This document shows positions 1 to 9,589 of a DNA stretch of 64,000 nucleotides, one piece after another. Position numbers and translations under genes: made by a program. Numbering within the stretch: the stretch's first letter is position 1; every line of letters starts with the position of its first letter. The stretch is from G963664835 sp965220775 (GTDB lineage Bacteria > Chloroflexota > UBA6077 > FW602-bin22 > JBCLEL01), in assembly GCA_965220775.1 (NCBI GenBank), contig OZ244845.1, forward strand, positions 744,001-808,000, written 5' to 3'. The notes under the pieces are model-generated. The model saw nothing but the letters and a program-made list of their open reading frames with translations, was not told the origin of the DNA and did no database searches.

Positions 1-991
1 CCCTGAGCTCGATCAGATCGAAGACAGTGGACCTGCTCGCGCCGGAGGAGCCGGGCTCGGCGTTCCAGGCCGGCGGATACCACTTGCGAACCAGCCGATT
101 CAGCTTGTCGTAGGTGAAGTCGATGACCTGGCTCTTGGCGTCGGTCTGCTCGATGAGGTTGCCGACGGCGTCGTAGGAGTAGCTCCATGAGCCCATGTCG
201 GGATCCGACATAGAGGTCTTGCGGCCCAGCTCGTCGTAGGAGATCGTGGTCAGGTTGTTGGCGGCGTCGGTGACCTTGGTGAGCTCGTCGGCGACACCAT
301 ATTCATAGTTTGTCTCCGCATAGAGAGCTACAGTCGGATCTGATCCGGTGTACTCGGAGACCTTGATCATCCGGCCGAGGCCGTCGCTGTCCCAGCGCTT
401 GAGGTGGTCGTTCTGATCGACCAGGGAGCGGGACCAGCCGGCGTAGCGGTGCTCGGTGGTCTCGCCGTCCGGCAGGGTGACCAGGACCGGTCGGCGGAGA
501 GTGTCGTAGGTGCGGGAGGACTTGAAGTCTCGGTCCTTGCGCCAGACCCTCTCGGCGAAACTGCCGGCGAGGCAGGACTCCTTGCGGGGGGCCGACTCGC
601 TTACGAGCAGACCTCTCCCGTCGAAGCGGCGGTTGACGACAAGCTGGCCCCTCTCGGTATCTGAGTACTCCTGGACGATCCGGCCGCGTCCGTCGTAGAT
701 GCGGCAGTGCTTGTGCCAGGACTTGGCGGTATCGTCGTCGTCGGTACGCATCTCCACAGCCAGGGAGGTGGTCGTCTTTCCGATCGTGGTCTGGGGAGTG
801 CCGTAGGTGTACTTGGACTCCTTGAGATAGCTGGGCGAGCCGGCGGAGGGTCCCACGGAAGACGTGAGCCGGCCGAAGCCATCGTAGATCAGGGTAGTGA
901 GGTGGCCGTTGGCATCGGTGACGGTCAGAGGCTTGCCGAATGCGACCGGCCTAGCCCCCGATCCAGAGGGGCCAAGCCGACTTCTGTGGCT
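1..991 (-). pseudogene. RHS/YD-repeat core fragment, 5'-truncated, runs off the left edge
   Basis: Reading leftwards from about 940, the minus strand encodes YD-repeat protein that matches the interior of the complete RHS gene (its positions about 6655-5714) nearly residue for residue, with motifs such as YDGRGRIVQEYSDTERGQL and YDELGRKTSM. The frame stays open to base 1, so the gene continues outside the window. At its upstream end a TGA at 992-994 closes the frame and no convincing start or ribosome site follows, so I read it as a truncated core copy rather than an independent gene. A few substitutions against the full copy show the duplication is not brand new. It could be the interior of a longer RHS pseudogene or a recombination donor. 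Confidence 0.8.
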
Positions 992-1170
992 TCAGGGCTG
1001 GGGTTGAGAGACGCCGCCGGCGGGTCCGGCGGCCTCGTCCTCGGTCTGGCCGGTGAACTTGCGGTCCGTGTTCAGACTCGACCCAGTATCCCGGTCCTCG
1101 CCGTAGGGCTTGTATCTCATCCCGTCTAGAGCGATGAAGCCGCTGTCCATAACCCTGATGGTGCAGCCCG
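992..1170 (-). pseudogene. Remnant of the RHS 3' core, closed by a stop
   Basis: About 55 codons on the minus strand encode the end of an RHS core: DGMRYKPYGEDRDTGSS, then the conserved TDRKFTGQTEDEAAG. The stretch then diverges and stops at the TGA at 992-994. It is in the same frame as the core fragment that continues leftwards. Homology to the other two core copies begins abruptly near 1170, just downstream of the small membrane ORF. No start codon or ribosome site is visible. This is debris of RHS rearrangement, a third partial copy of the segment that precedes the toxin tip in the two complete cassettes. Confidence 0.75.
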
Positions 1171-1220
1171 AAGAAGCCCTAATCCTCTCATCAACCTAAG
1201 AACTGTGCGAGAACGCGGTC

Positions 1221-1568
1221 CTACCATTGCGGTTCCTGCTCGTCGTCCTCTAATTCGCGATACCAGGGAGGCAGAATCCAATTGGGCCATTGAACCGCCC
1301 ACGCCCAAATGCCTATAATGAAGCAAGCGAAGAGGACACCGGCCACAAGGAGACCGGGTACGGGAATGCCGAACTGCCGTAATAAGATCCCAATTCGAAA
1401 GATCAAAAGACCAAGGCCAGCCCAAGGAAGAGCAAGTCCACAACCCTCCCACGTGGTACCTTTGCCTTCCCAATTCCGCCATATGCCGAACCATATTGTG
1501 CCACCAAAGACAAGGAAGAATGCTACAATCAGGTCCAACGTTGGAATCAGCATTCCCAAAAACACCAA
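1221..1568 (-). CDS. Small membrane protein, putative immunity protein for the orphan RHS tip
   Basis: A 115-residue protein with about three hydrophobic segments (roughly residues 10-30, 48-65 and 70-92) and an acidic tail. I do not recognise a family. It starts two bases after the stop of the orphan RHS toxin tip, the same spacing seen for the membrane protein behind the full RHS gene. Toxin followed directly by immunity is the rule in polymorphic toxin loci, so immunity is inferred from position and membrane character. The start is uncertain: TTG at 1568 gives the tight coupling, while ATG at 1553 gives a slightly shorter protein. Confidence 0.6.
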   Translation of the reverse strand: MVFLGMLIPTLDLIVAFFLVFGGTIWFGIWRNWEGKGTTWEGCGLALPWAGLGLLIFRIGILLRQFGIPVPGLLVAGVLFACFIIGIWAWAVQWPNWILPPWYRELEDDEQEPQW

Positions 1569-1570
1569 TG

Positions 1571-2914
1571 TTACAGGCCAATAAGATCAGCGGCTGTGTG
1601 ACCCACACCCGACTCCGTGACAATTTTGTTGCCCACGTAGCTAAATGCTACTGCTCCCACCGGACCAAACACAAGGCCCCCAGCCGCCCCGAATAGCAAA
1701 GTAAGACCAGTTTCAGTCCCCGCGACGACCAGGGCGCGTTCCGCTGAGCCTCCGGCTGTTCGCACCTCTGAATACGTGTCGACGAACCCAATTGCCACGC
1801 CGATGGGCCTTAATCCCCACTTAACTCCCGACTTTAATACTGACACTGATTCCTTGGGAAGTCTGTAGTGCTTTCCCATGGTACCTAAATAGTTTTCCGC
1901 AGCGTTCTCGCTCACCGAGAAGACAAAAGACTTTGCCTGGCCGGTAGTCATCTCGAAAAGTGACGGCGTCGATGCCACGGGTAAGGGGTCGCGCGGATGG
2001 ATGGTGGTGTTGACATTCTCAGCAAGGTAATCTTCACGAGCCTGATCCCCCAGCACGATGGTGGGATTGTAGTTCTCTGCAAGGTGTGCTTTGTGATCCT
2101 GAATATTCGGTGCCGGTGCCGGTGCCGGCGGTGGCGGCGCGCTGTAGTTGCTGCTGACCCAGTATTTGTCGGACCAATACTGGCCTCTCGAAGCGGCCTC
2201 CATGGATGCGCGTCGATAAGCGATATCGCTTTCGTCAGGGTCTTGTTTGTGCACTTCCCGGAACTCGTCTCTCCACGCTTGATTGAACCATTCAGCCGAA
2301 TTACCCGAAGGATCAACATACCCCAGCGGGTTGTTGTAGACGTAGCTATACCTGTTCAGTGATTGGGGATTCCCCGGCTCCGGCACAATCGAGTCCGGCG
2401 AGCAGAAGCGGCCGATAGTAGGATCGTACGCGCGGGAGGCGTACCAGTACAGGCCGGCGGTCTCGTCCTCGGTCTGGCCGGTGAACTTGCGGTCCGTGTT
2501 CAGACTCGACCCAGTATCCCGGTCCTCGCCGTAGGGCTTGTAGCGCATGCCGTCGAGAGCGGTGAAGCTGCTGTCCAGCACCCTGATGGTGCCGCCCAGG
2601 TGGTCGGCGCCCACCCAGTGCAAGGTCCCGCCCCGGCGGAAGGCCACCGGCCGGCTCATAGCTCCTAAGGAAGCGCTGTAGTATTTGGTGACGGATTCGG
2701 GAGAGCTGGAGCCGCCGGCCAGCTTGCGCTCGTAGCCGCCCAGGTAGTGGAGATTTCCGCCGGCCCTTGCCGGAGCCGGCGGACGTGCCGGCCAGTTCCC
2801 CGTGCGGGAAACCAAGCCGGCACTTGCGGCTTCAGGGCTGAGTTCGAGAGGCGCCAATGACCGGTTCGGCAACAGACGCACGGCGTAGAATGAGCCGGCG
2901 GCCAAGCAGCGCAA
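1571..2914 (-). CDS. Orphan RHS C-terminal cassette with a distinct toxin tip
   Basis: About residues 55-202 match the last part of the RHS core of the upstream full gene (YERKLAGG, DGMRYKPYGEDRDTGSS, KFTGQTEDETAGLYWYASRA, ending in DPSG). About 245 further residues follow DPSG. The first 55 or so (W-F-N-x-A-W-R through WSD-x-x-WV) are shared with the full RHS protein. The rest is unrelated: a proline-alanine linker, then a glycine-rich hydrophobic end that could act on membranes. The first ATG lies inside the preceding immunity gene in another frame and the N-terminal 50 residues look non-native, so this is probably a silent orphan tip. It would be expressed after recombination with the full gene. 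Toxin activity is inferred. Confidence 0.7.
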   Translation of the reverse strand: MRCLAAGSFYAVRLLPNRSLAPLELSPEAASAGLVSRTGNWPARPPAPARAGGNLHYLGGYERKLAGGSSSPESVTKYYSASLGAMSRPVAFRRGGTLHWVGADHLGGTIRVLDSSFTALDGMRYKPYGEDRDTGSSLNTDRKFTGQTEDETAGLYWYASRAYDPTIGRFCSPDSIVPEPGNPQSLNRYSYVYNNPLGYVDPSGNSAEWFNQAWRDEFREVHKQDPDESDIAYRRASMEAASRGQYWSDKYWVSSNYSAPPPPAPAPAPNIQDHKAHLAENYNPTIVLGDQAREDYLAENVNTTIHPRDPLPVASTPSLFEMTTGQAKSFVFSVSENAAENYLGTMGKHYRLPKESVSVLKSGVKWGLRPIGVAIGFVDTYSEVRTAGGSAERALVVAGTETGLTLLFGAAGGLVFGPVGAVAFSYVGNKIVTESGVGHTAADLIGL

Positions 2915-3401
2915 GCGGCGCCAACATTAAAGCCACGAGGCCGGTCGCGAAACCTATCAATATTCCTAATCCAGCGAGAGCAAAGAGGATGGAGAGCAAT
3001 ACCAATACTAAACGCTCAACAGTGGATGTGGAATTGGAGAATAATGGAACATGCTGCGCCGCCGCCCACAAGGTTCCCAACACTAAGAGCATCAGCCAGA
3101 AGATTACAACCCCTACGGCGCTCGACGCGAAGGCGGTGATCACCCAATTGACAATCCATCTTCTGGCTGCTAGATCGCGTTTCAGCAAAGCGCTGCCGAA
3201 TAGGGTAGCAATCGGACAAGTGCCTAGCATCATTATGATCGTCACCAGAATTAGTATGCCGATAACCGTGGGTCCAAATTGGGGAGGCGGGCCATCGGTA
3301 ATGTGGACGAAAAGGTAGGTATGAAACCCGCCCCCAACCACGCCCCAAAGCAATCCCAGCGGAAGGAAACGCAGCCTACGGCGTAGCTTCGCGAAAGACA
3401 A
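2832..3401 (-). CDS. Four-helix membrane protein, putative immunity protein for the full-length RHS toxin
   Basis: A 189-residue protein with a short basic N-terminus and about four transmembrane segments (roughly residues 12-32, 43-66, 85-112 and 128-168). No family is recognised. The TTG start at 3401 lies three bases past the TGA of the RHS gene (3405-3407), and a GAGG ribosome site overlaps that stop, so the two genes look translationally coupled. Its last 80 bases overlap the open frame of the orphan RHS tip in a different frame, marking where the orphan cassette was joined. Immunity function is inferred from position. A membrane location suggests the cognate toxin acts at or outside the membrane. 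Confidence 0.6.
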   Translation of the reverse strand: MSFAKLRRRLRFLPLGLLWGVVGGGFHTYLFVHITDGPPPQFGPTVIGILILVTIIMMLGTCPIATLFGSALLKRDLAARRWIVNWVITAFASSAVGVVIFWLMLLVLGTLWAAAQHVPLFSNSTSTVERLVLVLLSILFALAGLGILIGFATGLVALMLAPLALLGRRLILRRASVAEPVIGASRTQP

Positions 3402-3404
3402 ACC

Positions 3405-6400
3405 TCACCGTCCTCTCTGCATAGCGGTATAGAAAGCATAGCCTAACTTGATCATGGCCACGTCACGCGGCTGATCGCCCAAAAAGGGTTGATCCGCGGG
3501 CAGAGGGTTGTCCCAACCGATTTTGCTAAGCGCCCATTGCTTAGCGTTCTTGAATGTTTGATCTGCATGGGCACCCCCCAATAACTCCTCCAAAGAATGG
3601 CCTCTGGCAGCGCCAGTCAGCCCAAAGTTGAAGTTGCCGAAATCCTGATACACGTCGTGGTCATCCAGTCGCCTCTTGTAATCCCATTCGCCATAGTCGC
3701 GTACGCGATTGAGCCACGCGACCTCTTGGGCAGCGGCGTCGGCGCCAACATGCATGGCTCCACCGACGGGTCCAGAAACTAACGTGCCACGAATGTATGT
3801 AGAAGCGATGCTTGAAGGGCCCCCAGCTTTTGAAATTCGAATATTCTCAGCCAAGTCTACCCCTTCCGGGATGTTGAACTGAATTGCAGCCTGGTCAGCG
3901 GCGCTGAGGTCGTGGAACCAACCGCCCTGCTTCGCCATGGTGAAAAATTCATTTGCAAGGTGATTGTGCCTGGGCTCGCCGCCTGTGTTGTAGTTGGTGT
4001 CCACCCAGGTTTGGTCGGACCAATCGTCTCCTCGGGAAACAGTCTCCATGGAATCGCGGCGATAGACATAATCGGCAAAATTAGGATCCTTGCCGTGCAC
4101 GTCATAGAATTCTTGTCTCCATGCGTCGTTGAACCACTCGTCCGAATGCCCTGACGGATCAACGAACTTGAGCGGGTTGTTGCGCACGTAGCCGTAGCGG
4201 TTCAGCGATTGCGGGTTGGAGGGATCCGGCACGAGCACGTCCGGCGAGACAAACCGACCTATCTGAGGGTCATACGCCCGGGAGGCGTACCAGTACAGGC
4301 CGGCGGCCTCGTCCTCGGTCTGGCCGGTGAACTTGCGGTCCGTGTTCAGACTCGACCCAGAGTCCCGGTCCTCGCCGTAGGGCTTGTATCTCATCCCGTC
4401 TACAGCGGTGAAGCTGCTGTTCAACACCCGGATGGTGCCGCCCAGGTGGTCTGCGCCTACCCAGCGCAGGGTCCCGCCCCGGCGGAAGGCGACCGGCCGG
4501 CTGAGAGCCCCAAGTGAAGCGCTGTAGTACTTGGTCACAGTGTCGGAGGAGTTGGCGCCACCGGCCAGCTTGCGCTCGTAGGCGCCCAGGTAGTGGACGA
4601 TGCCGTTGTCGTCGTCGCGCTTCCGGCGGACGCCGTCGCCATCGTAGGCCGCCCGGTGGAACGAGGTGCCATCCTGGACCAGTATGGGCCGCTGCTCCGG
4701 ATCGTACTTGATTGTCTGAGTGCCTTTGGCGGTCAGACTACCGTTCGCGTCGTAGGAGTAGGTGGTGGTGCCGTGGGACTTGACCGCGTGCTTGGGAGAC
4801 GTCGTCCCGTAGCTCAGGGCGGTGCCGGCCTTGCTCGTCATGTTGCCGATAGTGTCGTAGGCGAAGCTCTCGCCGGTTGGGACCGACGCGGTCAGCAGCC
4901 GGTCCAAGTCGTCGTAAGTATAGTCTACAGTCTCGGAGTTGACGCCATCCACAATCTTGGTGACGTTGCCTACAGAGTCGTACTGCATCTCGCGGTTGAC
5001 CAGGTCGGTCGAGTCCTTGGAGAGCTTGATGCGCTTTAGAGCGGCGAAGGGAGAGCGGGAAGCGTCGTCGATCTTCCAGTACTCGAAGGACTGGGAAGCG
5101 GTCGTGGCGCCGCCGCCGAGAGTGTAGCTATCCGGCAGGCCGATGTCCTCGTAGACGACGTCGGAGACGATATCGAGGCTGTCGATCGAGGACTGAATCC
5201 CGTCCAACAGCAAGTTAGCCTGGTAGGAGTAGGTCAGGGCCTCGTCGTCGGGATAGGTCATCTCGCGGACCCGATCCAGCGCATCGAAGGTGTAGTCGGA
5301 TGCATAGGACCGGCCGTCGACGACGCGGGTCGCCGTGGTCGTCCGGCCATACTCATCGTAGGACCAGGAGGAGTTGCCGGAGGAGTCCCACATCGCGGTG
5401 CGCCGGCCCTTGCCGGAGGACGTTCCGTCATACTCGTAAAATGCTCGGGCTCTTCGAGTCTCAGCCCAGGAGCTGGTCTCGTAGCTGGTGTTGTCCGAGT
5501 CGGGGTCGTAAAGCCAGGAACGGAAGAGATCGATGAAGTAATCGAAATTGCCGCTGGTGAGGCGGGGAACGGAGCCGAGGGAGGCTGCGGTCCACAGGTC
5601 CTGGATGGCGCTGATCAGATCTTTGATGTAGCTGCCCCGGAATCTGGTGGGCTCCGGGTCGGTCCATACGGCTGCGCTGAGGCCGGCTGCGACGCGGTCG
5701 GCGTCGATCGCCGCCCTGAGCTCGATCAGGTCGAAGAGGGTGGACCTGCTCGCGCCGGAGGAGCCGGGCTCCGCGTTCCAGGCCGGCGGGTACCACTTGC
5801 GGACCAGCCGATTCAGCTTGTCGTAGGTGAAGTCGAGGACCTGGCTCTTGGCGTCGGTCTGCTTGATGAGGTTGCCCACGGCGTCGTAGGAGTAGATCCA
5901 TGAGCCCATGTCGGGGTCCGCCATAGAGGTCTTGCGGCCCAGCTCGTCGTAGGAGATCGTCGTTATGTTGTCGGCCGCGTCGGTGACCTTGGTCAGCTCG
6001 TCGGCGACACTGTATTCATAGTTTGTCTCCGCATAGAGAGCTACAGTCGGATCTGATCCGGTGTACTCGGAGACCTTGATCATCCGGCCGAGGCCGTCGC
6101 TGTCCCAGCGCTTCAGGTGGTCGTTCTGATCGACCAGCGAGCGGGACCAGCCCTCGTAGCGGTGCTCGGTCGTCTCGCCGTCCGGCAGGGTGACCAGGAC
6201 CGGCCGGCGGAGCGTGTCGTAGGTATTAGTGGACTTGAAGCCCCGGTTGTTCCGCCAGAGCCGCTCGGAGAAGTTACCGAGGAGGCAGGTCCCTTTGCGG
6301 GGAGCCGACTCGCTGACGAGCAGACCTCTCCCGTCGTAGTGGCGGTTGACGACAAGCTGGCCTCTCTCAGTATCTGAGTACTCCTGGACGATCCGGCCGC

Positions 6401-9392
6401 GTCCGTCGTAGATGCGGCAGTGCTTGTGCCAGGCCGTGGCGGAATCGTCGGCGTCGGTGCGCTTTTCGACGGCGACGGAAGTGGTCGTTTTTCTGATCGT
6501 GGTCTTGGGAGTGCCGTAGGTGTACCTGGCCTCCTCGCGGTAGGCCGGCGAGCCGGTGGATGGCCCCTCGACCGTCTTCAGCCGGCCGAAGCCGTCGTAG
6601 GTCATGGTCGAGACGTGGCCGTTGATACCGGTGACGGTCAGGGGCACGCCGAAGTCGGGGTCGAAGGTGCGCGACTCCACGTGACCCTCCGCGTTCGTCG
6701 TCGTGATCGGGAAAGTGTGGTAGGTGGCGTCGTAGGCTATCGTGGCAGAGCGAGGATCGCTCGATGCCGCGGTGGTACCGGCATACTCGTTGTAGATTGT
6801 CTCTTTCGTCCGGTTGCCGTATGTGTCGTACTCGTAGGCGGCGTCCACGTACTTGGTCGAGCCGGAGCGGGTGACGCCCCGGCGCATCCGGGTGAGCCGG
6901 CCGGGAGAGGTGACCGTCTGGTCCCAGGCGGTATTCGAGTCATATATGTACTGCGTATTTCGTTGGGAAATCCCGTCGGTGGAGGGATTGTCCGAGTCGA
7001 AGCGGTAGATGCTCTCCTGGGCGACCCGGTCGACGATGTACCCGGTCGCGTCGTCGAGGGGGTGGAACGCCCTCTTGGTGTGGCGGGTCCAGTTGGCGTC
7101 GGAGGCGCTCTCGAACTTCTTGGTATTGGTCAAGTTGCCGTAGGTCCCGTGGGTGAACTCGGTCTTGGAGGAGGCGGAACCGCGATGGGTCTCCTGCTTC
7201 TTCAGATAGACCTCGTAGACGTGCCAGTCGCGCCGGTCGCTGGAGGAGAGACCCGACGGCCTGTGATTCGAAGGATTGGCCTTGGTCTCGAACTCGCTCC
7301 ATCGCCTCTCTATTGGGTCGGTGCCGGACTCGCCGGCCGCCTTCTTGAAGACGACCTCGAACTCGGTGCCCTTGTACTGCTCCTCGTCGAGCAGGGTGGT
7401 GAGGCCGTCGTAGCTCTGCACGTTGACGTCATTGCGCCCGTCGCCGTCGTCCAGACCTCGGAAGAAGCGGTGCTCGTGCTTGTGGCCGGTGGGTTCCACT
7501 ACCTCGACAATGCCGAAACCCCTGAAGACGGGATAGTAGTTGTTGGTCAGCTTGGTCGCGAAGCCGGCGACGTAGTTGCGGGCTGGCGAGGGTGCGGTCC
7601 GGTTGTAGGTCGTGACGAATGAGTTGCCCATGCCGTCGCGGTTGGTCCTTGTATTGACGACCCACTGCCTGGTCCTCTTGCTGCTGCTGCCTCCGTTGCC
7701 GGCCCAGTTGTAGGCGCCGTAGGCGTACTCGACCGCGCCGCCGTAGCCATTGTCGACCCTGGCAAGCAGGGGAATGGGGCACCTCTGGCTGGTGCGATCG
7801 GTCCAACCCTCGTACTGGGAGACGCCGGATTGTGGCGTGTAGTCGAATGAGGTCGATGGCAGCGCGTTGCCGGCGCCGTCGTACTCGGTGACCCTCTTCA
7901 GCAACAGGAACTTCTTGTCGCTCTCGGAGGCGTAGGTGACGTACTCGTACTCGAAGACGTACTTGCGGACCAGGGACCAGACGCCGGCGGCGTCTGCGAC
8001 GTAGGTCTCGATCCTCTCCAGCCGGCGGGTCTCGTGGTACCAGACGTTAGCCGGCGCGTCCTCCCTCGCGTCGGTCGTCGGGTCGGAGGTGACGAACACG
8101 ACCTTGCGCTTGTAGCCGCCGGCGTCGTTGAGGGAGTAGTGGATCTCGTTGGGATAGACTGCCTTGTCGTAGCGGACCGTTGTGTCCGGGCAGTTTCTCG
8201 AGACGGTCCGGGTACCCTCGTCCGCCTTGTAGGTGATCTCGACAGTATTGCCGGAGGTATCCTCTATCTGGTCGAGGTTGTAGCGAAACTCGAGCGGCTT
8301 CCAGGTCTTGCCGCCCCGGCTGCAGTAACCGGAACTCGACTGGGAGTAGCCGTCCTGGCGGGAGCCGCTGTCGCGATGGAAGTTCGATGAGCTGCTGTAA
8401 GCGGGATTGGCCGTCTCATATCCGAATCGGAACTTAGTTCCGTCCTTGGCCTCTACCATGAAGTAGTCGCCGTGGGTTGTACCGCCATCCACCTTGTCGA
8501 TCTTGAGAAAGCTCTCCTGCTGGGTTTTGAACTGGTCGTTCGAAGTGTGTATCAGCTGGCGCGAGCGGCCGTTGAGGACGAGGCCGCCGCGGACCTTGGA
8601 GCTGTCCGCGTCGGTCAGCTCGATGTGGCCCACGTCCAGACTCCAGCCCATGCCGACCCAGGAGCCCTGGGCCTTCTCGTAGGAGCTATGGTACTCGCTG
8701 ATGATGCCGTTGGCGCCGGCGGAGGAGTAGCTCAGGGCGAGCTTGGGGGTCAGGCCGTTGGTGCCGGCGGGCAGCTTGATCGGGATCGAGACCGAGGACG
8801 CGCCGGACTGCAGATTGGACTGGTAGGCGTCGGAGGTCGGTACGATCGACTGGTCGGCGGCCACGTTGCCCAGGTACTCGCTGAAGTGCTCCAGGTCGGC
8901 CGTGACCACCTGGCGCTCACGGTCGTTGACGCAGGGGATCTCCTGCCAGGCGTCGCTGGCGCTGCGCCGGCCATGTATGGATACGTCTCGGCTGACGCTT
9001 CCTCGGAGGTCATCGTAGGTGTATTGGATGCTGAGCCTGGGCCTGCCGGCGAATCTGCCGGCGAACTCCTGTCCGTCGGGCCGCTTGGCCTCGAGCAGCA
9101 CGCGTTGGATCACCGAGACCCGCTGATCGTCGATCACCATGTCTTCCTTGTCGTCGACTGTGGCGACCGAGACGTCGACGTCCTCGGGAAAGACGCCGGC
9201 CTGCACGTCGAGCGTGACGCGGTCATCGGCGGTGCCCACGCGACCGCCGAGTGCGCCCATGCGCCGGGCGGATGGCAGGGGGACGCTGGCGCCGGTGTCC
9301 GGCGCGCCGGTATCGCCCACGGCGCCGGTGCCGGAGGTTTGGCCGGGGATGGGGTCTTGGTTCGGATTCTGGTTGCCGTTGGGAAGGGTCAT
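3405..9392 (-). CDS. SpvB/RHS-repeat polymorphic toxin with a type-44-like toxin tip
   Basis: A 1995-residue protein. The N-terminal 170 residues have no signal peptide. About residues 185-260 match the SpvB-like start of Tc-toxin B/C proteins (SIPIKLPAGTNGLTPKLAL, then GMGWSLD). YD repeats fill most of the rest, up to the RHS core end (TDRKFTGQTEDEAAGLYWY, closing at DPSG near residue 1746). The final 248 residues are the variable tip. Its end carries W-D-Y-K, DFGNFNFGLTGAARG and GDQPRDVAMI, which I recognise as polymorphic toxin type 44. RHS shells normally enclose and release such tips. The ATG at 9392 follows an AAGGAG ribosome site 7 bases upstream. No secretion apparatus is visible nearby. 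Toxicity and delivery are inferred. Confidence 0.9.
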   Translation of the reverse strand: MTLPNGNQNPNQDPIPGQTSGTGAVGDTGAPDTGASVPLPSARRMGALGGRVGTADDRVTLDVQAGVFPEDVDVSVATVDDKEDMVIDDQRVSVIQRVLLEAKRPDGQEFAGRFAGRPRLSIQYTYDDLRGSVSRDVSIHGRRSASDAWQEIPCVNDRERQVVTADLEHFSEYLGNVAADQSIVPTSDAYQSNLQSGASSVSIPIKLPAGTNGLTPKLALSYSSAGANGIISEYHSSYEKAQGSWVGMGWSLDVGHIELTDADSSKVRGGLVLNGRSRQLIHTSNDQFKTQQESFLKIDKVDGGTTHGDYFMVEAKDGTKFRFGYETANPAYSSSSNFHRDSGSRQDGYSQSSSGYCSRGGKTWKPLEFRYNLDQIEDTSGNTVEITYKADEGTRTVSRNCPDTTVRYDKAVYPNEIHYSLNDAGGYKRKVVFVTSDPTTDAREDAPANVWYHETRRLERIETYVADAAGVWSLVRKYVFEYEYVTYASESDKKFLLLKRVTEYDGAGNALPSTSFDYTPQSGVSQYEGWTDRTSQRCPIPLLARVDNGYGGAVEYAYGAYNWAGNGGSSSKRTRQWVVNTRTNRDGMGNSFVTTYNRTAPSPARNYVAGFATKLTNNYYPVFRGFGIVEVVEPTGHKHEHRFFRGLDDGDGRNDVNVQSYDGLTTLLDEEQYKGTEFEVVFKKAAGESGTDPIERRWSEFETKANPSNHRPSGLSSSDRRDWHVYEVYLKKQETHRGSASSKTEFTHGTYGNLTNTKKFESASDANWTRHTKRAFHPLDDATGYIVDRVAQESIYRFDSDNPSTDGISQRNTQYIYDSNTAWDQTVTSPGRLTRMRRGVTRSGSTKYVDAAYEYDTYGNRTKETIYNEYAGTTAASSDPRSATIAYDATYHTFPITTTNAEGHVESRTFDPDFGVPLTVTGINGHVSTMTYDGFGRLKTVEGPSTGSPAYREEARYTYGTPKTTIRKTTTSVAVEKRTDADDSATAWHKHCRIYDGRGRIVQEYSDTERGQLVVNRHYDGRGLLVSESAPRKGTCLLGNFSERLWRNNRGFKSTNTYDTLRRPVLVTLPDGETTEHRYEGWSRSLVDQNDHLKRWDSDGLGRMIKVSEYTGSDPTVALYAETNYEYSVADELTKVTDAADNITTISYDELGRKTSMADPDMGSWIYSYDAVGNLIKQTDAKSQVLDFTYDKLNRLVRKWYPPAWNAEPGSSGASRSTLFDLIELRAAIDADRVAAGLSAAVWTDPEPTRFRGSYIKDLISAIQDLWTAASLGSVPRLTSGNFDYFIDLFRSWLYDPDSDNTSYETSSWAETRRARAFYEYDGTSSGKGRRTAMWDSSGNSSWSYDEYGRTTTATRVVDGRSYASDYTFDALDRVREMTYPDDEALTYSYQANLLLDGIQSSIDSLDIVSDVVYEDIGLPDSYTLGGGATTASQSFEYWKIDDASRSPFAALKRIKLSKDSTDLVNREMQYDSVGNVTKIVDGVNSETVDYTYDDLDRLLTASVPTGESFAYDTIGNMTSKAGTALSYGTTSPKHAVKSHGTTTYSYDANGSLTAKGTQTIKYDPEQRPILVQDGTSFHRAAYDGDGVRRKRDDDNGIVHYLGAYERKLAGGANSSDTVTKYYSASLGALSRPVAFRRGGTLRWVGADHLGGTIRVLNSSFTAVDGMRYKPYGEDRDSGSSLNTDRKFTGQTEDEAAGLYWYASRAYDPQIGRFVSPDVLVPDPSNPQSLNRYGYVRNNPLKFVDPSGHSDEWFNDAWRQEFYDVHGKDPNFADYVYRRDSMETVSRGDDWSDQTWVDTNYNTGGEPRHNHLANEFFTMAKQGGWFHDLSAADQAAIQFNIPEGVDLAENIRISKAGGPSSIASTYIRGTLVSGPVGGAMHVGADAAAQEVAWLNRVRDYGEWDYKRRLDDHDVYQDFGNFNFGLTGAARGHSLEELLGGAHADQTFKNAKQWALSKIGWDNPLPADQPFLGDQPRDVAMIKLGYAFYTAMQRGR

Positions 9393-9469
9393 GCTTCAAC
9401 TCCTTGTGTGCCAAATGGCGAAAATATGTTCTAGTCCATCTATATACAATATGCACTGAGCACCCCAAA

Positions 9470-9580
9470 ATGGAAACCCCTTTTGAGAAATTGGTCGAAT
9501 CTTTGTTCGCCAGACGTGGTGAGATGTCGCCGGGGGCTATACTTGAGGGTGTGCCGGGGCCTCAGGAGCCGGAGGATTGA
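9470..9580 (+). CDS. Possible 36-residue small ORF divergent from the RHS gene
   Basis: An ATG at 9470 opens 36 codons (METPFEKLVESLFARRGEM, ending PGPQEPED) in the gap between the divergent RHS start and the repeat mosaic. The composition looks protein-like, with an amphipathic first half. There is no strong ribosome site, no recognised family and no independent support. It may be the 3' end of a lost gene. Confidence 0.2.
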   Translation: METPFEKLVESLFARRGEMSPGAILEGVPGPQEPED

Positions 9581-9589
9581 AGGGACTGA

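Noticed and set aside
1..9392. A type VI secretion system around the RHS gene
   Set aside because: No VgrG, Hcp, PAAR or sheath gene is visible. The N-terminus is SpvB-like rather than PAAR-like.
6420..9434. Long plus-strand open frames opposite the RHS gene (for example 6420-7622 and 8472-9434)
   Set aside because: They are antisense to a well-supported YD-repeat protein, with low-complexity Gly/Val/Arg composition caused by codon bias.
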